Assembly (NCBI GenBank): GCA_937900435.1
Contig: CALCEG010000059.1
Coordinates: forward strand, 1-5,724
DNA: 5,724 nucleotides
Direction: 5' to 3'
Source: an uncultured Alphaproteobacteria bacterium
Lineage (GTDB): Bacteria; Pseudomonadota; Alphaproteobacteria; Rs-D84
The notes beneath the pieces are model-generated. The model worked only from the letters and a program-made list of their open reading frames with translations. It was not told the DNA's origin and did not search any database. The translations under genes were made by a program, and so were the position numbers. Shown one piece after another: positions 1 through 5,067 of the stretch; within the stretch, counting starts at the first letter, position 1; the number at the start of each line of letters is the position of its first letter.

Positions 1-3000
1 GCCCAACCAACAAATTCATAACCTGGCTTGCTATATGTGTTCGCTGGTGCTGTGCATGTATCACCATATGTACAACTGATTGGCACACTTGGTGCAGAAC
101 CAGTACCACCGCCCGCATTATACCGGATACTAAATGTATTCACCATCCAACCTGCATACAACGTTCCATTTTCTGTTTTATCCCATACACGCACCGCATC
201 ACCAGCTGCTGTATAATACTGGGTTGAATTCGTATAATCAGCATCATCGTACCACCCCATAAATGTATAACCTGTACGAGTTGGTGCAGTTGTATTAATT
301 CTTGGCACTCTTGAATTGTATATTGCGTCTACAGCTTCGCTTTGTCCCCCAGTACCACCATTTGCATTAAATGATATAGTATATGTATTCGCGGTACAAC
401 TTGGGGTTGCAGTATCACCACCAACCAAATTACCGTATCCTGGTTGACACGCACCAACATAGGTACATACACCCAATGGCGCACTTAATTCACAAGTCGC
501 ACCTGTACCAGCCGCACAAGGCGTACAATCACCCCATACCGCAAACAAACGAATATTATTACCATCAGATAAATTAATCACACTTTCACCATCTGAATAC
601 TCAGGTTCTGTCGCTGCAGAATTCATCGACCAACCTAAGAACTGCTTTGTTCCATTCGTAAAGGCATTTGGGGTTAAGTTTTGTGCAACACCGTATGTGT
701 GAAGTTCGTCTGACATTGTACCCGTTGCACCCGTTGCATTCGGCATATAACGAACATTATATGTATTTGCGGTACAACTTGGGGTTGCAGTATCGGCATT
801 ACCCAATGTATAACCTACAGCACAACTGGTTGTATAATCAACTATTTGCCCCCCTGGACCAATAGAAACGGAACACTTTCCATTATCTGGTACATCACAC
901 TCCTTTACCCATGATGCATATAACGTACTTGCGGATGTTGTATTCCACTCAGGCATAATCATATCAGAAGTAATTACCGCAGGAATACTTGTTTCATAAT
1001 CGGCAGCAATATCCCCTTCAAATTCTTCTTCATTAGATTGCGGATAAAAACCACGGAACAAATAACCAACACGCGATGGTATCACAGAACTTAAATCTTT
1101 TAATTGTGCAGAACACTCCGAATCAATATACCAAGGATCAGAATCTGTTAATTTATATAATGTTGTAGTACTCCCCGCAGTCCCAGAATTTGGATTTAAT
1201 GTAATCTCATTACACTTTGGCGTCCAATCTATAACGAAATAAGCTGATGTCGGAACAGAAACCCGTTGCCCAGGCGATGCTTTAAATGTGACACTCTGTC
1301 CATCAGCATCAAATGAACCAGTCCATTGACCAAACCGATACCCATCACGCACTGGCGTTGGCATAGGCGCAACAGTTGCAACAGAAGCCCATTGAGCATA
1401 CCATGTTAAATTCTCGGTTGATTTTGCTATTGCAACCATACCGGCCTCTGTTAACGCGCCAGTTGCATCAATATATTGTGTTCCACCAGACTTTTCACTA
1501 TAAAACCCAGTAAAAGCCACAGGTAAAAACGTTAGTGAATTTTCAGCAACCCTTGCAATATTGGGATCTTCCGCAAAGCTAGATAAGTCAACCGTACCGC
1601 CATTCGCATCGAATGTAAATACAGGTACATTTTCCGGAATTGTTATATAAGGCATTACATTTGTATGGCTTTCATCAAAAAAAGTCTCACCAGAACCAGC
1701 ACGCGCATACAAAATTTCTGTTCCTTTCTTTGTTGCATACAAATTATTCAAATTCACCGTTATATTCTTGCTACATATTCCACTGATAACAGTACCGGCA
1801 TCCGTCCAACCCGTATTACATTGATAACGTGCATACCATCTGGTATCAGACGTAACTTCACACCCAGACGCAAACGTAAATTCACCAGACTGACCGATAC
1901 ACTGCGCACCACCACTTGTGCCAGATGTCGTATAATGCCCCATATATGTCGCATTCTGCTTAGTTGGAACTCTAATTCCCCTTATCGCGGTAGTGCCAGC
2001 ATCATCAGAGTAAAAAACAACACCATCTGTGGTATACACCTCTGTCGTTCCACCAGTTCCACCCATATCTGTGTTATTTAACGTCACCGTACGTATTGGG
2101 TTTCCCCATTGTGCAGATAATGTTATCGCACCCGCTCCTTGTACTCCAGCCGAAGTCATGCCAGACAAAATATCTTGCCCTGGACCAGGATAAATAGCAT
2201 TACCAACTCCGTCTATCGTACGTTTCCAGTACATAAAACTCTTTCCCGAATATGTGTATGTATTTTCTGGTGCAGGACAAGGTTGACCAAAAACGCAAAC
2301 AAGTGGACTTGTTGGTGGATTACCTGTACCGCCATTTGCATCATAAACAATATCAACACAAATACCTGTTCCTGCCCCACCATAATTTGTTGGGATACAT
2401 GGATAATCCGCCAATCCTGTTGCATTTGTGTACATTTCCCCAACCTGTGTAGCCGTTGCACTTGGCCAAATATCATAGACATATTGCCCATTAATTTTTG
2501 CTGATCTGCCAGTCAAAGCCGCACAATCCTTGAACATTCGATAAAATGCATAAGACTGCATTGAACCGGAAATATTCCCAAATAAATTTTCTGGAATTGA
2601 TGTCAACCCACGACAACCATTAAAAGTGTTAGAAAAAGTATACGGCTTTATATCACCACTAATCCCGGCAAACAAACCATCAGGAATACTTGTTAACCCC
2701 GTATTCATAAATGCTCCACCAAACATTGAACCAGTTGCAAAACCAGTTATCCCAGAAAACAATGTTGACGGAACACTAGTCAGATTAACCGCACCCCTAA
2801 ACAACTGATTAAACCTTGGATTTTTCCCTGTTGATAACGTACCAAAAACACTACCCAGACTGCCACTAACCGATCTAATCATCGAAGTGTTTGCCAATTT
2901 GGCAGTATCATCAGAACCATAGTAAAAATTTATCGCAGGCATCTCATAACTTGAATCATTATATGCCGTCGCCTGACCGCTTATCTTTATAGTTTTTGTA

Positions 3001-3449
3001 CCAGTACTTGAATAAGTATGAGTATAACTAGTATTTGCTGTAAGACCTGTTCTATCGATTTTTTGAATTGCTCTTCCATCACCCCAATTCACATAAAAAA
3101 CACCCGACGCAGACATATTGAACCCAAACACTGTACCTGTTTTCGGTACATTAATTGATATTGAAAATTCATTTTCAAACATATTCTTCGGACAAACTGC
3201 ACCACCCGAACATTCGTAATATGCAGACGAAGTCGCGCTTGGACACGCCCTACAACTATTACCAGCAGCAGGACTGGTTATCGTACGACCATCCCTGTAC
3301 GAACCACAGTCCGACAAATAATATCCCGCATCACACTCAACATACGTCATAGAACCAACACACGACGTAAAATCACCTGCATAAGACACTCTATCAAACG
3401 ACAAAAAAGCCACTAAAAACAACGTTAATACACGCAAAAACCTCAGCAT
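1..3449 (-). CDS. Giant secreted/surface protein with Cys-rich module, PKD-like domain, BspA-like LRRs and InlB-type repeats (3' end outside window)
   Basis: The frame is open without a stop from the ATG at 3449 to the window edge (1149 whole codons), so the C-terminus is missing. Residues 1-24 form a signal peptide: MLRFLR basic start, hydrophobic LTLFLVAFL core, likely cleavage after SYA. Residues 30-86 carry seven Cys (30, 39, 48, 66, 69, 80, 86). Residues about 95-158 look PKD-like, with WGDG at 122-125 and a closing 'YTHTYSSTGTKTIKISG' strand pattern. Residues 223-311 hold three BspA-like leucine-rich repeats. From about 365 onward come InlB/Listeria-Bacteroides-type units (DANGGTG near the start, GYTFMGW in the middle, LYAGW at the end) separated by Cys linkers. 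Such domains are known from adhesins and other cell-surface proteins; binding or adhesion is inferred, the ligand is unknown. The start is fixed by the signal peptide; GGGAG sits only 3 nt upstream of ATG. It is transcribed separately from rlmE, behind a terminator. Confidence 0.9.
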   Translation of the reverse strand, partial: MLRFLRVLTLFLVAFLSFDRVSYAGDFTSCVGSMTYVECDAGYYLSDCGSYRDGRTITSPAAGNSCRACPSATSSAYYECSGGAVCPKNMFENEFSISINVPKTGTVFGFNMSASGVFYVNWGDGRAIQKIDRTGLTANTSYTHTYSSTGTKTIKISGQATAYNDSSYEMPAINFYYGSDDTAKLANTSMIRSVSGSLGSVFGTLSTGKNPRFNQLFRGAVNLTSVPSTLFSGITGFATGSMFGGAFMNTGLTSIPDGLFAGISGDIKPYTFSNTFNGCRGLTSIPENLFGNISGSMQSYAFYRMFKDCAALTGRSAKINGQYVYDIWPSATATQVGEMYTNATGLADYPCIPTNYGGAGTGICVDIVYDANGGTGNPPTSPLVCVFGQPCPAPENTYTYSGKSFMYWKRTIDGVGNAIYPGPGQDILSGMTSAGVQGAGAITLSAQWGNPIRTVTLNNTDMGGTGGTTEVYTTDGVVFYSDDAGTTAIRGIRVPTKQNATYMGHYTTSGTSGGAQCIGQSGEFTFASGCEVTSDTRWYARYQCNTGWTDAGTVISGICSKNITVNLNNLYATKKGTEILYARAGSGETFFDESHTNVMPYITIPENVPVFTFDANGGTVDLSSFAEDPNIARVAENSLTFLPVAFTGFYSEKSGGTQYIDATGALTEAGMVAIAKSTENLTWYAQWASVATVAPMPTPVRDGYRFGQWTGSFDADGQSVTFKASPGQRVSVPTSAYFVIDWTPKCNEITLNPNSGTAGSTTTLYKLTDSDPWYIDSECSAQLKDLSSVIPSRVGYLFRGFYPQSNEEEFEGDIAADYETSIPAVITSDMIMPEWNTTSASTLYASWVKECDVPDNGKCSVSIGPGGQIVDYTTSCAVGYTLGNADTATPSCTANTYNVRYMPNATGATGTMSDELHTYGVAQNLTPNAFTNGTKQFLGWSMNSAATEPEYSDGESVINLSDGNNIRLFAVWGDCTPCAAGTGATCELSAPLGVCTYVGACQPGYGNLVGGDTATPSCTANTYTISFNANGGTGGQSEAVDAIYNSRVPRINTTAPTRTGYTFMGWYDDADYTNSTQYYTAAGDAVRVWDKTENGTLYAGWMVNTFSIRYNAGGGTGSAPSVPISCTYGDTCTAPANTYSKPGYEFVGW
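380..416 (-). repeat. 37-bp direct repeat, copy 2 in coding order (Cys linker module)
   Basis: These 37 bases match 758-794 with a single mismatch (C versus T at position 390/768). The two copies are 378 bp apart, exactly 126 codons, and in frame. They encode the end of DTATPSCTANTY, which is identical in both copies, including Cys1018. This is the closest DNA-level repeat I found in the window. Confidence 0.9.
758..794 (-). repeat. 37-bp direct repeat, copy 1 in coding order (Cys linker module)
   Basis: This is the partner of 380-416, with 36 of 37 bases identical. It encodes the same DTATPSCTANTY stretch around Cys892. Sequence on either side diverges much more, so only the linker is conserved at this level. 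This suggests a recent duplication or gene conversion between modules. Confidence 0.9.
2517..2783 (-). repeat. Three tandem 29-30-residue BspA-like leucine-rich repeats
   Basis: Within the giant surface protein, residues 223-251, 252-281 and 282-311 align as repeats of 29, 30 and 30 residues. Each begins L-T-S-(V/I)-P-x-x-L-F and then has G-I or N-I followed by (T/S)-G, ending in a Phe-containing helix-like part (FMNTG, FNGCRG, FKDCAA). A fourth unit starts with L-T-G at residue 312 and degenerates. The pattern 'F..C..LTSIP..LF' resembles LRRs of BspA-type surface proteins. The units are divergent at DNA level, so this is an old array and not a fresh duplication. Confidence 0.8.
3378..3449 (-). 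other. Signal peptide coding segment of the giant surface protein
   Basis: The first 24 codons give two Arg residues near the N-terminus, a hydrophobic run of Leu, Val and Phe at about residues 7-18, and a cleavage-like S-Y-A followed by Gly-Asp. There is no Cys directly after the hydrophobic core, so this fits a Sec/signal peptidase I signal and not a lipoprotein signal. The Cys residues that follow are consistent with an oxidising extracytoplasmic location. Confidence 0.85.
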
Positions 3450-3460
3450 TTTCTCCCACT
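3450..3460 (-). promoter_or_regulatory. Ribosome binding site of the giant surface protein
   Basis: On the minus strand AGTGGGAGAAA directly precedes the ATG. The GGGAG core at 3453-3457 leaves only 3 nt to the start codon, shorter than usual. An AAGGA further up (3465-3469) would be 15 nt away, too far. No later in-frame Met keeps the signal peptide, so this start stands despite the odd spacing. Confidence 0.5.
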
Positions 3461-3469
3461 TTTTTCCTT

Positions 3470-3475
3470 ATTATA
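3470..3475 (-). promoter_or_regulatory. Putative -10 box (TATAAT) for the giant surface protein gene
   Basis: A perfect TATAAT lies 20 nt upstream of the start codon, between the rlmE terminator and the gene. Transcription would start near 3463 and give a very short leader of about 14 nt. No convincing TTGACA is found at 16-18 nt spacing; the expected -35 place (about 3493-3498) reads GGCTTT. The box is attractive by position, but the promoter is a prediction. Confidence 0.45.
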
Positions 3476-3532
3476 TGCACATCATAGACAAAAAAGCCCA
3501 CACTACACAAGTAAAAAAAGTACCTTTTAAAC

Positions 3533-3567
3533 AAAAAAAATAATCGCCCCATAATCCCAGGGCGATT
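3533..3567 (-). terminator. Intrinsic terminator after rlmE
   Basis: On the minus strand, a perfect 8-bp stem AATCGCCC / GGGCGATT (3560-3567 with 3542-3549) encloses a 10-nt loop. One A and a run of eight T (3533-3540) follow. It begins about 20 nt after the rlmE stop codon. The plus strand has no T run on the other side, so the terminator works in one direction only. It separates the housekeeping operon from the surface protein gene. Confidence 0.92.
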
Positions 3568-3588
3568 CGTTACATAAAACTAAAAAAA

Positions 3589-4251
3589 TCAATCAGCATT
3601 GCCTAAAAAACCCATTGCAACAATAAACATTTCAACACTATCTTTTCGCGAAGCCGGTGGTTTTATATGATGAACAGTTTTAAAATTTTGCTTAATTTGC
3701 TTTAACAAATCATTTGTCGTACCGCCTGTAAATGATTTACAGACAAATGTACCGCCGACTTTCAGTGCGCGCAACGCGAAATCCAGCGCATATTCCAACA
3801 AAACCATTTGTCTGATATGATCTGTTTTTTTATGTCCAACCGTATTTGGTGCCATATCAGACACAACGACATCTGCTGTCCCTGCCCCACCATCGGTCAA
3901 CCCCAACTTTTCAACCAGCCAATCTAATGCCTCGTCCGATGTAAAGTCGCCTTGATAGGTTTCCACACCAACAATCGGCGAAATTTCCAACAAATCCATC
4001 GCAAAAATCTTGGACTTTGGAAACGCACGCGCAATATACTGCGACCAAGACCCAGGCGCCGCCCCCAAATCGACCACGACCTGCCCATCGCGCAAGAAAC
4101 GAAACTTTTCATTCATTTCAATTAATTTATAAACCGCACGCGCACGATAACCTTCTTTCTGGGCACGCGCAACGTACGGGTCAGATGCCTGACGTTGCAA
4201 CCACGCAACCGAAGATTTTTTTGCTGCAATTTTTTTATTTGTTATCTTCAT
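3589..4251 (-). CDS. rlmE: Ribosomal RNA large subunit methyltransferase E (23S rRNA Um2552)
   Basis: This 220-residue protein belongs to the RlmE/FtsJ/RrmJ family. These enzymes use S-adenosylmethionine to methylate the 2'-OH of U2552 in the A-loop of 23S rRNA, a late step in 50S assembly. The SAM-binding motif DLGAAPGSWSQ is at 61-71. The K-D-K-E catalytic set is complete: K42 (in RAVYKLIE), D132 (VVVSDMAPN), K172 (FVCKSFTGG) and E207 (KDSVEMFIVA). The length fits the family (E. coli 209 residues), with a slightly longer N-terminus and a small insertion after GLTD (GGAGTA). The SSVAWLQRQASDPYV stretch at 13-27 resembles alphaproteobacterial RlmE. The start ATG overlaps the upstream stop codon as ATGA, and no strong Shine-Dalgarno is visible, so translation is probably coupled. 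It is the last gene of the operon. Confidence 0.96.
   Translation of the reverse strand: MKITNKKIAAKKSSVAWLQRQASDPYVARAQKEGYRARAVYKLIEMNEKFRFLRDGQVVVDLGAAPGSWSQYIARAFPKSKIFAMDLLEISPIVGVETYQGDFTSDEALDWLVEKLGLTDGGAGTADVVVSDMAPNTVGHKKTDHIRQMVLLEYALDFALRALKVGGTFVCKSFTGGTTNDLLKQIKQNFKTVHHIKPPASRKDSVEMFIVAMGFLGNAD
4248..4251 (-). other. ATGA start/stop overlap between the 95-residue gene and rlmE
   Basis: On the minus strand the rlmE start codon ATG (4251-4249) shares bases with the TGA stop (4250-4248) of the preceding small gene. Such 4-bp overlaps commonly mark translational coupling by re-initiating ribosomes. It ties expression of the unknown small protein to that of rlmE. Confidence 0.9.
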
Positions 4252-4535
4252 CTGACATTATCTTTCTGTTTAAACAGTTGCATTGCCTTGCGTTGCCATT
4301 TCAAAGCGCGCGCCTGATAACGGCGATACACAACATTTGCTGCATTCTGTGGCGAACCATACAAGTGATACCATGCCTGACATTCGTTTCCAAAGAACTT
4401 GCTACGTTTTCCCTGATAGACATAAGTAATTACAACCTGATAGCCTTTGACATTACCATTCTTATCCATCACTTCAACAGGTTTTTCAACTGCAATCGGT
4501 GTCCAATCAAATAGTTTATCAAAAACTTTTCCCAT
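4248..4535 (-). CDS. Hypothetical 95-residue basic protein, co-operonic with rlmE
   Basis: I do not recognise this protein. It has no signal peptide or membrane segment, so it is probably cytoplasmic. An N-terminal part (GKVFDKLFDW) could be a short amphipathic helix. Residues about 18-50 look like beta strands: PVEVMDKNGNVKGYQVVITY resembles a hairpin around the D-K-N-G-N turn. The C-terminal third (about 62-92) is rich in Arg, Lys, Gln and aromatic residues and likely helical. It has a single Cys (52) and many Tyr and Trp. The strong positive charge and its place before an rRNA methyltransferase make RNA or ribosome contact possible, but this is guesswork from context. AGGA (4543-4546) lies 7 nt before the ATG, which supports the start. 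Conserved coding quality is suggested by the close spacing on both sides. Confidence 0.8.
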   Translation of the reverse strand: MGKVFDKLFDWTPIAVEKPVEVMDKNGNVKGYQVVITYVYQGKRSKFFGNECQAWYHLYGSPQNAANVVYRRYQARALKWQRKAMQLFKQKDNVR

Positions 4536-4542
4536 TATTATG

Positions 4543-4546
4543 TCCT
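4543..4546 (-). promoter_or_regulatory. Ribosome binding site of the 95-residue gene
   Basis: AGGA on the minus strand is separated from the ATG at 4535 by 7 nt. It lies in the 18-bp gap after the stop of the M-domain gene. There is no room for a promoter, so the gene relies on upstream transcription. Confidence 0.75.
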
Positions 4547-4553
4547 GATTTTT

Positions 4554-5063
4554 TTAATTGCCCTGTGGTTTTGGCGCTTTTTGTGCCTGTTGCATTTTTG
4601 CCATAACCGCTTCCATTCCACCCATACGCTGAATCATTGCCATTTGCTGTTTCATTTTTGTGTATTGCTTAATGATATGTTCAACATCGCGCACAGTGCA
4701 ACCAGCAGTTTCCGCGATACGCGCCTTGGCATTTGCAAAGACTTTTTCTGGTTCCGCACGTTCTTGTGGTGTCATTGCTTCCAGTATTTTAATTTGCGCA
4801 TCAACACTGCCATCTTTAATTTTTTCTTTCATTGCATTAACTGCACCACTCATACCCGGCACCATTTTCAACAAGCCACTAAAATTACTCATTTTTTTAA
4901 TTTGCTTTAATTGTGCCAGCATATCATTCATATTAAATTCCCCAGACATCATACGTTGGGCAGTTTCCTTCATACCAGACGGCATTTTACCCGCTGCAAA
5001 ATCTTTGTCTTCTGCGACTGTTGCATCTTGTTTTTTACTTTTCTTTTTTCCAAAACCAAACAT
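4554..5063 (-). CDS. Stand-alone SRP54/Ffh-type M-domain protein
   Basis: The 169-residue product aligns with the C-terminal M domain of Ffh, the signal-sequence- and 4.5S-RNA-binding part of the signal recognition particle, but has no N or G (GTPase) domain. Residues 41-71 match the start of the M domain (GEFNMNDMLAQLKQIKKM, then the LLKMVPGM finger-loop pattern). Residues 96-134 match the RNA-binding helix-turn-helix (AMTPQER, then VRDVEHIIKQY). In the usual S-R-R-x-R-I-A-x-G-S-G signature only R115, I116, A117 and G121 remain; the rest reads N111, A112, K113, A114, E118, T119, A120. Nineteen Met residues fit a hydrophobic groove. The first residues, MFGFGKKKSKK, resemble FtsY-type basic membrane-binding starts. 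This is not a broken ffh, because uvrA ends 4 bp upstream. A role in membrane targeting or chaperoning is inferred; RNA binding is doubtful. Confidence 0.85.
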   Translation of the reverse strand: MFGFGKKKSKKQDATVAEDKDFAAGKMPSGMKETAQRMMSGEFNMNDMLAQLKQIKKMSNFSGLLKMVPGMSGAVNAMKEKIKDGSVDAQIKILEAMTPQERAEPEKVFANAKARIAETAGCTVRDVEHIIKQYTKMKQQMAMIQRMGGMEAVMAKMQQAQKAPKPQGN

Positions 5064-5067
5064 ATTT

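Larger units (their letters stand above)
3..2357 (-). repeat. String of InlB/Listeria-Bacteroides-type repeats in the giant surface protein
   Basis: Repeat-like units can be laid out at residues about 365-449, 454-543 (divergent), 610-688, 747-847, 898-974, 1024-1101 and 1107-1149 (cut by the window edge). The clearest unit, 1024-1101, reads FNANGGTGG at the start, PTRTGYTFMGWY in the middle and GTLYAGW at the end. This is the pattern of the InlB B-repeat (beta-grasp-like) family. Other units keep parts of it: VYDANGGTG and LSAQW at 365-449, FDANGGT and WYAQW at 610-688, FLGW and LFAVW at 898-974. Unit length varies (about 75-100 residues) and insertions are common. Unit borders are my estimate from motif spacing. 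Confidence 0.75.
3450..3588. other. Intergenic region between rlmE and the giant surface protein gene
   Basis: This 139-bp gap holds, in minus-strand order, the rlmE terminator, a small inverted repeat (AAAAG-GTA-CTTTT, 3516-3528), several homopolymer runs, a TATAAT box and the ribosome binding site. No open frame with a plausible start, no tRNA and no recognisable riboswitch was seen on either strand. Confidence 0.7.

Noticed and set aside
380..794. CRISPR-like or mobile-element repeat pair
   Set aside because: There are only two copies, 341 bp apart, in frame inside a coding sequence, with no inverted ends or target duplication. It is a protein module repeat.
1665..2081. Plus-strand open frame of 138 codons and smaller ones within 1-3352
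   Set aside because: They lie opposite the long minus-strand frame, which has a signal peptide and repeated domains. Their Thr/Arg/Ile- or Tyr/His-rich products look like antisense of Gly/Asn/Thr-rich coding sequence and show no domains.
2213..2491. Minus-strand open frames at 2213-2491 and 1760-1954
   Set aside because: They are out of frame with the continuous surface protein frame, lack convincing ribosome binding sites and show no motif.
3516..3528. Small inverted repeat AAAAG-GTA-CTTTT as a second terminator or operator
   Set aside because: The stem is only 5 bp and mostly A-T, so it is easily expected by chance in this AT-rich leader. There is no second copy to support an operator.
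4252..4270. Ribosome binding site for rlmE
   Set aside because: Only a weak purine stretch (AGAAAGA) is present, about 9 nt before the ATG, so I preferred translational coupling through the ATGA overlap.
4554..5063. M-domain gene as a truncated or frameshifted ffh pseudogene
   Set aside because: The gene has its own strong ribosome binding site, a complete start and stop, and uvrA ends 4 bp upstream, so there is no room for a lost NG part. No NG remnants are seen in other frames.
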